Of a DNA stretch of 45,932 bases, positions 17,829-25,616 are shown one piece after another. The notes under the pieces are model-generated. The model was not told the DNA's origin. It searched no databases and saw only the letters and a list, made by a program, of their open reading frames with translations. The position numbers and the translations under genes are program-made. The first letter of the stretch is position 1. Every line of letters starts with the position of its first letter. The stretch is from Bacteroidota bacterium (GTDB lineage: Bacteria > Bacteroidota > Bacteroidia > B-17B0 > Aurantibacillaceae). The DNA is taken from NCBI GenBank assembly GCA_900299295.1, contig OMJH01000122.1, forward strand, positions 1 through 45,932. The letters run 5' to 3'.

Positions 17829-18776
17829 ATGAAAAAAACAATTTCAGTTTTTATTTTTTTCCTTGGCATGTTTGCGTTATTGAGTTTTGTAACTCAAACC
17901 AAAAAAGTTGATCCATTGAATGAGGGTATATCCAAGGAATTGACTACGGCAACAACAACCGGAGGTGTTTTTGACCCAAATCCTCAATTCCGCGACAGAA
18001 TTTATAAAAACGAAAACGCATCAAACAGCAGTGACCCAAATCAATCCGAGCATAGACGAGTAATTCCTTATACTTCATTACGACATGCAGATGTTACCTT
18101 TGAAAAGAGAGTGTGGCGCATGATTGATCTAAAAGAAAAAATTAATCAACCTTTGATGTTTCCAAAAGAAAGAACTCAAAATCGCATCAATTTTTTTGAA
18201 ATGGTAATGGAAGGAATAACAACTGAGCAAATTCATGCTTTTGGAGATGATGAGTTTCTGATTCCTTATACAAAGGATGAAGCAATGAAAAAAGCTACTA
18301 TGAAAGTGTTAAGAAACGTAGTAGACTCTGCCACAGGTGATGTTACTGCCACAGAAGAGGTTTTACAAAACCTATACGGCCCGGGTGGTTCCGTTGAAAA
18401 AGTTACAAGGGTTCAGATTAAGGAAGACTGGTATTTTGACAAACAGTTATCTAAACTCGATGTTCGTATTTTGGCAATTGGATTCGAGTGGTGGGATGAA
18501 ACGAAAGAAGTGGAAAGACCTATTTTCTGGCTTTACTATCCTGAATGCCGGCAATTATTTTCAAGATATGAAGTTTTTAATCCAAGAAATGATGCTGAAA
18601 GAAGAACGTATGAAGATTTAATTTGGAAACGTATGTTTAACAGTAAGATTGTTAAAGAAACCAATATCTATGATCGATATATAAACAACTATCTTACAGG
18701 TCTTGATGCCTTGCTCGAAGCTGAAAAAATCAAAAACGACATGTATAAGTGGGAACACGATTTGTGGCACTTCTAA
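17829..18776 (+). CDS. gldN: GldN/PorN, T9SS ring component
   Basis: This periplasmic protein joins GldK in the ring complex. The 315 aa product has a signal peptide (about 1-23, LSFVTQT). It contains the family segment IPYTSLRHADVTFEKRVWRM and the following DLKEKINQPLMFP, then WYFDKQLSKLDVRILAIGFE and PIFWLYYPECRQLFSRYEVF in the C-terminal half, all typical of GldN. It is the last gene of the cluster, and a strong symmetrical terminator follows 5 bases after the stop. Confidence 0.95.
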   Translation: MKKTISVFIFFLGMFALLSFVTQTKKVDPLNEGISKELTTATTTGGVFDPNPQFRDRIYKNENASNSSDPNQSEHRRVIPYTSLRHADVTFEKRVWRMIDLKEKINQPLMFPKERTQNRINFFEMVMEGITTEQIHAFGDDEFLIPYTKDEAMKKATMKVLRNVVDSATGDVTATEEVLQNLYGPGGSVEKVTRVQIKEDWYFDKQLSKLDVRILAIGFEWWDETKEVERPIFWLYYPECRQLFSRYEVFNPRNDAERRTYEDLIWKRMFNSKIVKETNIYDRYINNYLTGLDALLEAEKIKNDMYKWEHDLWHF

Positions 18777-18781
18777 AATTT

Positions 18782-18810
18782 AAAAATCCCGCAATTGCGG
18801 GATTTTTTTT
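18782..18810. terminator. Bidirectional terminator between gldN and the repeat-protein gene
   Basis: A perfect inverted repeat, AAAAATCCCGC/GCGGGATTTTT with loop AATT, is flanked by T runs on both strands. It lies between two convergent genes and can serve both. Confidence 0.92.
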
Positions 18811-18822
18811 GCTTTAAATTTT

Positions 18823-19245
18823 TTATTTTTTAAAGAAATTCATAAAGTTGAATAAGTTGCTGTTCTTGTCATTGTCTTCACGAATTCGCTTCTGAATGGC
18901 CAAGGCTAATGCAACGAAGTGCTGATTATTTGTAGAAGTTAGCAACTGAATTGCTTTGTCGTCTCCATTAACAATGTTTGCTACAGCCGCCCAAACATAA
19001 AACTTATTCTCAATTAGCATTTTTAAAGCCGATGCATCATCCCAAATTGCGTTTACAAAACCCGCAAGTACAAACTCTTTGTTCCGCATTAAAAATCCAA
19101 ATGCTTTGCTGTCTCCCCTGATGGCGTCTAAAGTTGCTAATAACTCAAGATGTTTTTTTTCTAAAAGGTAATTATATCCCTCAGGCTTTTCTAAAACATA
19201 AAGCGTGAATTTTTCAATATCTTCTTTACTATATTCTTTAGGCAT
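18823..19245 (-). CDS. Small 25-residue-repeat protein, function unknown
   Basis: I do not recognise this 140 aa protein. There is no signal peptide or membrane helix, so it is probably cytoplasmic. From residue 20 to 118 it consists of four tandem units with an exact 25-residue period: AIRGDSKA ends at 48, AIWDDASA at 73 and IVNGDDKA at 98. Each unit begins with a hydrophobic LL/LM/LI pair, then Asn/Lys, a hydrophobic helix and the turn G/D-D-x-x-A. This looks like an alpha-alpha solenoid, comparable in style to HEAT or armadillo repeats but shorter. A Lys/Asn/Phe-rich tail follows. The gene shares a terminator with gldN and is divergent from the DUF1573 genes. Its position beside the T9SS cluster does not prove a link. 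Confidence 0.8.
   Translation of the reverse strand: MPKEYSKEDIEKFTLYVLEKPEGYNYLLEKKHLELLATLDAIRGDSKAFGFLMRNKEFVLAGFVNAIWDDASALKMLIENKFYVWAAVANIVNGDDKAIQLLTSTNNQHFVALALAIQKRIREDNDKNSNLFNFMNFFKK
18892..19188 (-). repeat. Four tandem 25-codon repeats
   Basis: This region encodes residues 20-118 of the small protein above. The units are diverged at DNA level but in register at protein level: K/D-x-K/S-A/G, aromatic, x, aromatic or L, then LL/LM/LI. Confidence 0.7.
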
Positions 19246-19306
19246 TTTTTAAGTACTTGGTTTCCGCAAAATTATTAACCTTAGAAGGCCCTTGCTACTT
19301 TTTTTA

Positions 19307-19314
19307 TATCTTTG
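19307..19314 (+). promoter_or_regulatory. Putative -7 element of the first DUF1573 gene
   Basis: TATCTTTG is an exact TAnnTTTG, 78 bases before the chosen ATG at 19392. A second, weaker candidate, TAATTTTC at 19357-19364, would give a shorter leader. Confidence 0.35.
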
Positions 19315-19391
19315 AGTTCAGGTTGATAACTATCAAAAATAGAATTGTTTTTGGCATAATTTTCGCTAATACTAAATTAAAAATACAAAAA

Positions 19392-19880
19392 ATGAAAAAA
19401 ATCCTTGTTCTCATTTCATTTCCGATTCTCATAAGCAACTTTTCACTCGCTCAAACTGCAAAAGAAAACGCAGCGAATCCGGTTGTTGCTGGATCAACAA
19501 GCAATGCGGATATTAAATTTAACAAAACCACCCATGATTTTGGTACAATCAAATGGGGAGGTAACAGTGATTGTGAGTTTATCGTTACAAACACCGGTAA
19601 AGAACCATTAATTTTAAGTAATTGTCAAGGCAGTTGCGGTTGTACTGTTCCAACCTGTCCGAAAGAACCAATTTTACCAGGAAAAAGCGCAATCATTAAA
19701 ATACACTATGATTCTAAAAGACCCGGTCCAATAAACAAGCAAGTAACTGTTCAATCAAATGCAAAATCCGGGGCACAAATTTTGAAAATAGTTGGTACTG
19801 TAGAAGCCCAACCTATTGAAGAGCCATTTCCAACTGAAAAGAAAGTAACAGAAGGGACTCCAATTGAAAAAAACAACTAA
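19392..19880 (+). CDS. DUF1573 exported protein (copy 1)
   Basis: This 162 aa protein begins at 19392, where it has a clear signal peptide (MKKILVLISFPILISNFSLA). An earlier in-frame start at 19257 would add 45 residues that read as untranslated leader. The mature part is one Ig-like DUF1573 domain with the family patterns THDFGTIKWGG, FIVTNTGKEPLILSNCQGSC and YDSKRPGPINKQVTVQSNA. It has a Cys-rich loop (CQGSCGCTVPTC) between strands. Function is unknown; the fold resembles ASH/MSP-type domains, and the protein is expected in the periplasm or on the surface. It is followed after 20 bases by a paralogue and is likely co-transcribed with it. Confidence 0.88.
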   Translation: MKKILVLISFPILISNFSLAQTAKENAANPVVAGSTSNADIKFNKTTHDFGTIKWGGNSDCEFIVTNTGKEPLILSNCQGSCGCTVPTCPKEPILPGKSAIIKIHYDSKRPGPINKQVTVQSNAKSGAQILKIVGTVEAQPIEEPFPTEKKVTEGTPIEKNN

Positions 19881-19900
19881 TAAATAATCACAACAAACAC

Positions 19901-20356
19901 ATGAAAAAAGCAATTTTATCCTTTGTATGCCTGCTGTTCTTATCATTTACAACAGCACTTAAGGCTCAAGAAACTGCAACACCTTCAATTGACCCAAATG
20001 CACCTGAAATTACATTTGAAAACGAAACCGTTGACTACGGAACCGTTGAATACGACGGAAATGGCTTCCGTGAATTCAAAATTAAAAATACAGGTAAATC
20101 TCCACTCATTATTTCCAATGTACAAGGACAATGCGGATGTACAACAACTACTCATGACGGTAAACCAGGTTGGCCTCAAGAACCAATTGCTCCAGGCAAA
20201 ACCGGAGTTATTCGTGTAAAATACGATACAAAACGCCCTGGTCCTTTCGATAAAAAAGTTACAATTACTTCAAATGCAAAAACTGCTAGTAAAGTGGTTA
20301 CAATTAAAGGTACTGTTAAACCTGCTCCAACCATTGATAACCCGCAGGGCAAATAA
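19901..20356 (+). CDS. DUF1573 exported protein (copy 2)
   Basis: This 151 aa paralogue of the preceding gene has a signal peptide (about 1-22, ending LKAQ) and one DUF1573 domain: ETVDYGTVEYDG, FKIKNTGKSPLIISNVQGQC, and YDTKRPGPFDKKVTITSNA. It keeps the CGC motif but lacks the first and last cysteines of the copy 1 loop, and has a 4-5 residue longer loop (DGKPGWPQEPIAPG). The pair most likely arose by tandem duplication. A strong terminator follows. No function is established. Confidence 0.9.
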   Translation: MKKAILSFVCLLFLSFTTALKAQETATPSIDPNAPEITFENETVDYGTVEYDGNGFREFKIKNTGKSPLIISNVQGQCGCTTTTHDGKPGWPQEPIAPGKTGVIRVKYDTKRPGPFDKKVTITSNAKTASKVVTIKGTVKPAPTIDNPQGK

Positions 20357-20380
20357 CCTCTGTTAATTTCGAATCTATTT

Positions 20381-20407
20381 AAAGCCGTCAATTGACGGCT
20401 TTTTTAT
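20381..20407 (+). terminator. Rho-independent terminator of the DUF1573 pair
   Basis: The perfect palindrome AAAGCCGTCAATTGACGGCTTT is followed by a T run, about 25 bases after the stop. Confidence 0.9.
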
Positions 20408-20422
20408 TTTTCCGAAAAAATT

Positions 20423-20430
20423 TAAATTTG
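20423..20430 (+). promoter_or_regulatory. Putative -7 element of the deiminase gene
   Basis: TAAATTTG exactly matches TAnnTTTG, 21 bases before the ATG and directly after the preceding terminator. The upstream T run leaves no clear TTTG -33 box. Confidence 0.48.
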
Positions 20431-20451
20431 AATAGCACCAAAATTTCGTAA

Positions 20452-22203
20452 ATGCATAAATTATTTATTTCCCTATCGCTTTTCATCGTTTTTGTCACCT
20501 CTGCACAAAATGAGTTACCAAATGGAAATTCCAATGCGGAAAATGAACTTATTCAAAAAAACGACATGCCTTCGGTTTTTCAAGCCGGAAGCGGCATAAA
20601 AACTCCACCCTCCTACCTTAATTTAAGAACAGCGGCAGAATGGGAAGAAATTCAGGCGCTCACAATAACCTGGACAAGCTATACCTCCATTCTACGTGAA
20701 ATAGTTCGAAACGCAGTTACCGAAACCAGAGTAATCATTATTTGCAGCGACAGCAATACGGTTAAATCATATCTAATTTCTGGTAACGTAGCTACGAACA
20801 ACGTAAGTTATTTAATTGCTCCTTTTAATGCGATATGGATTCGTGATTATGGACAAAACTCAGTTTATGCTGACCGAACCGGAAATTTATTTTTAGTGGA
20901 TTGGCATTACAACAGACCCACCCGCCCTAAAGACGATACCATTCCCTCGCGTTTGGCAAGCTTCATGCAACTCCCCTTGTATGAAACAACTGTTACACCG
21001 TTCGATTTAATACATACCGGCGGGAATTTTATGTGCGACGGAAACGGAACTGCGTTTTCTTCTCAGCTCACTGATCAGGAAAACCCGTCGCTGAGTTCAG
21101 ATCAAATTGACACCATCATGAAAAAATTTATGGGAATTAATCGATACATACGCTTTCCTGTTTTACCCTACGATGGAATACATCACATTGATATGCACAT
21201 GAAATTAATTGATGAACAAACCCTGTTGGTTGGCCAGTATCCAAATGGAGTTTCTGACGGCCCTCAAATTGAAGCGAATTTGCAATATATTCTCAGCAAT
21301 TACAATTCCTTATACGGAACACCCTATAAAGTGATCCGCATACCTATGCCTCCTGACAAAAACGGTTTGTATCCAAGTGCCGGAGGATCATATACTACCT
21401 ATACAAATGCTGTTTTTGTGAATAAAACCGTAATTCTTCCTACTTATTATACTCAATATGATACTACAGCTTTACGAATTTGGAAAGAAGCACTGCCCGG
21501 CTATAAAATAATCGGAATAGATTGCGATGATGCCGGCGCAAACATAATTTCCCAAAGTGGAGCCATACATTGTATCACTCACGCTGTAAATTCTTCAGAT
21601 CCGCTGCTCATAACACATAAAGCTCTTGAAAATACTTGCGATAGCTCAAACGGTTATTTGGTTGAAGCAAAAATTGAACACAACAGTGGCATTTCTTCTG
21701 CAAATGTTTTCTGGACAACCGATACCGCGACAGGTTTCATTCAAACGCTACCAATGAGTGCTACCGGAAATAACAATTGGATAGCAACACTGCCGCCTCA
21801 GGTCGGTGGTACTACACTGTTTTATTATATAGAAGCTACATCCAATGATGGTAAAAATATGACCCGACCCTTGGTTGCACCTCAGGGATATTGGAAATTT
21901 TCAATCAGTTGTTTATCGACATCTATAGCTGAATCCAACACATTGGAATTACCTGATGCCTACCCAAATCCTGCAACTTCCATCACCTGCATTCCAATAA
22001 AATCTGACAGATTGCAAAAAATTGAAATTCGAATTATCGATTTGATAAGCCGACAAACCGAAACTATTTTCGAAGGCATTACTCCGTCTGGTTTAAAAAA
22101 TTATTTCTTTATGGCGGAAAATTATTCGCAGGGAATTCATTGCATTGAAATAAAGACGGAAAATAAAATCTACCAAAACAAAATTCTGATTATTAGAAAA
22201 TAA
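20452..22203 (+). CDS. Secreted peptidylarginine-deiminase-like protein with T9SS sorting tail
   Basis: This 583 aa protein belongs to the guanidino-group-modifying family (agmatine deiminase/PAD_porph). After a signal peptide (about 1-19), the catalytic domain has Asp132 in IWIRDYG, His245 and Asp247 in HHIDMHMKL, Asn319 in TYTNAVFVN and the nucleophile Cys374 in SGAIHCITH. These match the order of catalytic residues in P. gingivalis PPAD. The stretch YNRPTRPKDD (about 153-162) offers two arginines, where PPAD uses arginines to hold a C-terminal substrate carboxylate. An Ig-like region follows (about 395-485). The tail (about 500-583) starts DAYPNPATS and ends IIRK, as in type A T9SS sorting domains. 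The likely activity is citrulline formation on peptides or removal of imino groups from agmatine-like molecules outside the cell; the first is favoured by secretion. Confidence 0.87.
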   Translation: MHKLFISLSLFIVFVTSAQNELPNGNSNAENELIQKNDMPSVFQAGSGIKTPPSYLNLRTAAEWEEIQALTITWTSYTSILREIVRNAVTETRVIIICSDSNTVKSYLISGNVATNNVSYLIAPFNAIWIRDYGQNSVYADRTGNLFLVDWHYNRPTRPKDDTIPSRLASFMQLPLYETTVTPFDLIHTGGNFMCDGNGTAFSSQLTDQENPSLSSDQIDTIMKKFMGINRYIRFPVLPYDGIHHIDMHMKLIDEQTLLVGQYPNGVSDGPQIEANLQYILSNYNSLYGTPYKVIRIPMPPDKNGLYPSAGGSYTTYTNAVFVNKTVILPTYYTQYDTTALRIWKEALPGYKIIGIDCDDAGANIISQSGAIHCITHAVNSSDPLLITHKALENTCDSSNGYLVEAKIEHNSGISSANVFWTTDTATGFIQTLPMSATGNNNWIATLPPQVGGTTLFYYIEATSNDGKNMTRPLVAPQGYWKFSISCLSTSIAESNTLELPDAYPNPATSITCIPIKSDRLQKIEIRIIDLISRQTETIFEGITPSGLKNYFFMAENYSQGIHCIEIKTENKIYQNKILIIRK

Positions 22204-22367
22204 ATAAATTCAGATTTATTACCCGGGGGCTAAACGAAATATCGATTTATCAAGCTGACGAACCCTAAATTGTTGTATAAAAACACATCTTTATTTACAT
22301 AATTGGCACTAATTTTCCATACTCCCTAAATGGATATGAAAAAGGTCAAGATACCATTTCAGTTTTC
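22204..22367 (+). other. Intergenic region before the XRE gene
   Basis: This 164-base AT-rich stretch has no gene. A possible -7 element with one mismatch, TAATTTTC, occurs at 22310-22317. I see no hairpin terminator for the upstream deiminase gene and no repeat. Confidence 0.5.
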
Positions 22368-22628
22368 ATGAAAACAGTTGGAAACAACATACGAAAAGAA
22401 CGTATTAATAAGGGATTGTCCTTAGCTGCGCTGGGCGAAGACATCGGATTGGACAAAGGAAACCTTTATCGTATTGAACAAGGAAAAAATTTCACACTTT
22501 TAACGCTTACAAAAATTGGAGCATTTCTTGAAGTCAATCCTGCTCGTTTATTCAATAATTGTAATGAGATTCGAATTCAAGACGCTGAAAATTATATCAA
22601 AAAAAATAAACAGAACCGCAAAACTTAG
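22368..22628 (+). CDS. Small XRE-family helix-turn-helix regulator
   Basis: This 86 aa protein is essentially one HTH_3/XRE DNA-binding domain. It reads IRKERINKGLSLAALGEDIG, with recognition helix region LDKGNLYRIEQGK and then TLLTLTKIGAFLEVNPARLF. It has no extra sensor domain and ends in a Lys/Asn-rich tail. It stands alone, without an adjacent toxin-like gene on either side, so it is more likely a stand-alone repressor than an antitoxin. Its target is unknown; autoregulation is common in the family. Confidence 0.88.
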   Translation: MKTVGNNIRKERINKGLSLAALGEDIGLDKGNLYRIEQGKNFTLLTLTKIGAFLEVNPARLFNNCNEIRIQDAENYIKKNKQNRKT

Positions 22629-22839
22629 GGATTATTTCAATTGAAAATATCACTCGCAAAACTGAAATCAATAAAAAAAGGACTGAGATAAATCAACCCT
22701 TTTTCATTTTTTAACGGAGATCGAGGAATTATTTGCATGATCACTGTCTACCTGACTGAGTCATAATCAAATGAAACGTTACACTATTTTTTATTTTCCT
22801 ACAAAGCAAGGAAAGCAAGCTTTGAGCTTTTTCGAAAAA
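22629..22839. other. Gene-poor stretch between XRE and tRNA-Ser
   Basis: About 210 bases without a supportable gene. A weak AAAAAGG/CCTTTTT inverted repeat with a 15-base loop near 22673-22705 might end the XRE transcript, but it is poor. Short frames here run into the tRNA and are rejected. Confidence 0.4.
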
Positions 22840-22864
22840 TAAAAAACCCCGCGAAAGCGGGGCT
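22840..22864 (-). terminator. Rho-independent terminator of tRNA-Ser
   Basis: On the minus strand, CCCCGC-TTTC-GCGGGG is followed by TTTTTTATTTTT, about 18 bases after the tRNA 3' end. Confidence 0.9.
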
Positions 22865-22880
22865 TCATTTGATTTATCAG

Positions 22881-22965
22881 CGGAGAAAGAGGGATTCGAA
22901 CCCCCGGAGGTATTACCCTCAACAGTTTTCAAGACTGCCGCAATAGTCCACTCTGCCATTTCTCC
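22881..22965 (-). tRNA. tRNA-Ser (anticodon UGA)
   Basis: This 85-base class II tRNA folds with acceptor GGAGAAA/TTTCTCC and discriminator G. Its anticodon arm is GCAGT-CTTGAAA-ACTGT, giving anticodon TGA, and its T-arm contains GGTTCGAATCC. A long variable arm between the anticodon and T arms fits serine. CCA is not encoded: CTG follows the discriminator base. It is a stand-alone gene with its own terminator. Confidence 0.95.
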
Positions 22966-22969
22966 GCTG

Positions 22970-22977
22970 CAAAAATA
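22970..22977 (-). promoter_or_regulatory. Putative -7 element of tRNA-Ser
   Basis: On the minus strand this is TATTTTTG, matching TAnnTTTG. It ends 4 bases before the mature tRNA 5' end, so transcription may start at or very near the mature end. Confidence 0.4.
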
Positions 22978-23022
22978 TAATTTTTTTCAAATACTGCTCA
23001 AGAAAAACATCCCATTTGTAAT

Positions 23023-23030
23023 TATATTTG
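23023..23030 (+). promoter_or_regulatory. Putative -7 element of the GWxTD gene
   Basis: TATATTTG exactly matches TAnnTTTG, 45 bases before the ATG at 23076. It overlaps the earlier in-frame start at 23028, arguing against that start. Confidence 0.5.
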
Positions 23031-23075
23031 TACTTACCTGTTTCTGCTTATCTTTTGCAGAACAAAAAACAAGTA

Positions 23076-24557
23076 ATGAAAAAGTTTTTGCTGCCTCTTC
23101 TTGTATTTTTCACCTGTTTAACTGAGCTAAAAGCCGGTGAAATTTCAGCATTTTACAGCTACGCTTCCTTTAACACTCCCGCCGGTAAACCCTTCCTTGA
23201 AACTTACATCACTATTGCAGGGAATTCAGTTCAATTTATAAAACAAAAAAACGGAAAATTCCAAGGTAAAGTGGAAATTTCGATTGCCTTATTCAGACAA
23301 GATACTGCCTATGTACCAAAGAAATATTTTTTGTTAAGCCCGGAAATTTCTGACACGGCAAATCGTCCAAGCTTCATTGACGTGCAGCGCTTACCGGTTG
23401 ACAAAGGAACCTATGCAATTGAAATCAGTCTGGGTGATGCCTTCTCACCTTCCAAGAAAAAACTCACACTGACTGAAAAAATTGAAATTGATTTTCCTGA
23501 AAATACATGTTCACTTTCCGATATTCAATTGATAGAATCCCGTAAAAAATCGGTTGACCAGGGGGTTTTGAATAAAAGTGGATTTGAAATTATTCCCTAT
23601 CCGGCAGGTATTTATTCTGACGAGAATTCAACATTAAATTTTTATGCTGAAGCGTATTCAGCTTCAAAAGTTTTTGGTGAAAATGAAAAATTTGCATTTT
23701 TTTACTTCATCGAAAATCTGGAAACTCAGGAACGTTCAGAAAGTTTTGCGGGATTTCAAAAGCAAAATGCCGCTTTAGCAAATGTAATTTTTGGACAGCT
23801 GGATGTCTCGAAGTTAAAATCCGGCAACTACCTTCTCAATCTTGAAGTGCGCGATAAACTAAACGCTAAAATTTGTTCGAAAAAAATACCTTTTATTCGA
23901 AAAACTTCAAGTTTAAAAAGTCCGCTTTCAGAACTCAGCGCGTTTGCAATCGCTAACACTTTTATAGATACAGTAGTTAATCCTGTCACCCTTGAAGAAT
24001 ATATCCGTTGTTTGTGGCCAATTTCTTCAACATCGGAGCGCGAATATGCAACCAATCAAGTGTTGAACCAAGATGTAAAGCAAATGCAAAAATACATTTA
24101 CGGTTTCTGGAAATTAAAAAATCAAAATGATCCTGAAGGCGAATGGAAAAAATACAAACGAAATGTTGATCAGGTTAACCAGATTTTTTCGGCTGGAAAA
24201 ATAAAGGGGTATGCAACCGACCGAGGACGCGTTTATCTTCAATATGGAACACCTGATGCTCGGCAGGAATTTATGAGTGAGGCAAATTCTTATCCTTACG
24301 AAATATGGCAGTATTACCGAATCAATGACCCTGCAACGGGACAACTTCAAACCAACAAACGTTTTATTTTTTGCAACAACGAATTAGCAGGCAACAACTA
24401 TCAATTAATTCATTCGGAGGCGAGAGGAGAAAAATTTGATGCGCGCTGGCGATTAAAGATTATGAAACGAACCGTGCAAAGCATGAACCTCGACTATGAA
24501 AAACCGGGAGGAACTTACGGTAACGGAATTGATGATAATTTTTCAACTCCGAAATAA
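23076..24557 (+). CDS. GWxTD-domain exported protein
   Basis: This is a 493 aa protein from the chosen start at 23076, where a signal peptide follows ([20 protein letters not shown]). The earlier frame start at 23028 adds 16 residues that disrupt it. The N-terminal half is beta-rich. The C-terminal region (about 320-430) fits the GWxTD domain: [20 protein letters not shown], then [20 protein letters not shown] and [11 protein letters not shown]. The name-giving GWxTD motif itself is not seen exactly; the corresponding position appears to read YGFWKL. Function is unknown; these proteins are common in Bacteroidota and related phyla. A glycosyltransferase gene follows after 24 bases and is probably in the same operon. 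Confidence 0.85.
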   Translation: MKKFLLPLLVFFTCLTELKAGEISAFYSYASFNTPAGKPFLETYITIAGNSVQFIKQKNGKFQGKVEISIALFRQDTAYVPKKYFLLSPEISDTANRPSFIDVQRLPVDKGTYAIEISLGDAFSPSKKKLTLTEKIEIDFPENTCSLSDIQLIESRKKSVDQGVLNKSGFEIIPYPAGIYSDENSTLNFYAEAYSASKVFGENEKFAFFYFIENLETQERSESFAGFQKQNAALANVIFGQLDVSKLKSGNYLLNLEVRDKLNAKICSKKIPFIRKTSSLKSPLSELSAFAIANTFIDTVVNPVTLEEYIRCLWPISSTSEREYATNQVLNQDVKQMQKYIYGFWKLKNQNDPEGEWKKYKRNVDQVNQIFSAGKIKGYATDRGRVYLQYGTPDARQEFMSEANSYPYEIWQYYRINDPATGQLQTNKRFIFCNNELAGNNYQLIHSEARGEKFDARWRLKIMKRTVQSMNLDYEKPGGTYGNGIDDNFSTPK

Positions 24558-24581
24558 CTAATTATTATTTATTCACGAAGT

Positions 24582-25616
24582 TTGAATCAAAATCCAACTG
24601 TTGCAATCGTTATTCTCAACTGGAATGGGAAATCGTGGTTGGAAAAATTTCTCCCATCGGTAACCAAACACAGTCTGAATTCAAATATTTATGTAGCTGA
24701 TAATGCCTCAACCGATAATTCAATCTCATTTGTGCAACAAAATTATCCTGAGATTTCGGTTCTGCGAAACAAAGCTAATTATGGTTTTGCGGGTGGATAT
24801 AATCAAGCGTTGAAATCGGTCAGCGCAGATTATTACGTCTTGTTGAACTCGGATATTGAGGTTAGTGAAAACTGGATTCGTCCAATAATTAACCTTTTGG
24901 AATCAGACAAAACAATCGCGGCCTGCATGCCCAAAATTCTTGATTTCAAAAATCAAAACCTGTTTGAATATGCAGGAGCATGTGGCGGTTACATGGATAA
25001 ATTCGGATATCCGTTTTGCAGAGGACGGATCTTTGATTCGGTGGAGGAAGATAAACACCAGTATGATGGAACGGCTGAAATTTTTTGGGCCACAGGTGCC
25101 TGCATGTTTATTCGCTCATCCGCTTTTTGGGAAGTTAACGGATTTGATGAAGATTTTTTCGCTCACATGGAAGAAATTGATTTGTGCTGGAGACTGAAAA
25201 ATATAGGATATAAAATTTTTTGTGTACCGGAATCTCGTGTATATCATGTAGGCGGCGGCACCTTACAAACTTCCGATCCCCAAAAAACATTTTTGAATTT
25301 CAGAAACAGCCTGGTAACGCAGACAAAAAATAATTTTTCGGGAGGATTATTTTGGAAAATTTTTGTTCGTTTAATTTTGGATGGTGTTGCCGGATTAAAA
25401 TTTATTACTGAAAGAAAAACAAAACACTGCCTTGCTATCATTCATGCGCATTGGGCTTATTTTAGGAGTCTGAGAAAAACATTTAAAAAAAGAAATCAAC
25501 AAAAAAATTCTAGACTAAATGCTAAGTGTAGTCCGGCATTAAACAGAAGTATCGTCTATCTATACTTTGTTAAGCGAGTAAAAACGTTTGCGCAGCTTGA
25601 AAAATATATCCGTTAA
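24582..25616 (+). CDS. Family 2 glycosyltransferase
   Basis: This is a predicted inverting GT-A glycosyltransferase (GT2, rhamnosyltransferase-like) of 344 aa. Motifs are VAIVILNWNGKSWL at the start, DNASTDNS for nucleotide binding, the metal-binding LLNSDIEV (DxD-like), the acceptor region WATGACMFIR, and GFDEDFFAHMEEIDLCWRLK, which contains the ED catalytic-base segment. The C-terminal 90 residues are basic with amphipathic helices, suggesting peripheral membrane association. No in-frame ATG is available before the first conserved strand, so it probably starts with the TTG at 24582. It ends with a 4-base overlap of the convergent oxidase gene. The sugar donor and acceptor are unknown. Confidence 0.92.
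   Translation: MNQNPTVAIVILNWNGKSWLEKFLPSVTKHSLNSNIYVADNASTDNSISFVQQNYPEISVLRNKANYGFAGGYNQALKSVSADYYVLLNSDIEVSENWIRPIINLLESDKTIAACMPKILDFKNQNLFEYAGACGGYMDKFGYPFCRGRIFDSVEEDKHQYDGTAEIFWATGACMFIRSSAFWEVNGFDEDFFAHMEEIDLCWRLKNIGYKIFCVPESRVYHVGGGTLQTSDPQKTFLNFRNSLVTQTKNNFSGGLFWKIFVRLILDGVAGLKFITERKTKHCLAIIHAHWAYFRSLRKTFKKRNQQKNSRLNAKCSPALNRSIVYLYFVKRVKTFAQLEKYIR

Noticed and set aside
22368-22628. XRE gene as antitoxin of a toxin-antitoxin pair
   Set aside because: No adjacent small toxin-like gene on either strand.
22741-22959. 72-codon minus-strand frame through the tRNA-Ser gene
   Set aside because: Its start lies in the tRNA and it reads through the terminator; the tRNA explains the sequence.
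22204-22965. Possible integrative element at tRNA-Ser with an XRE repressor
   Set aside because: No integrase, no excision gene and no direct repeat of the tRNA 3' end were seen; a lone XRE gene is not enough.
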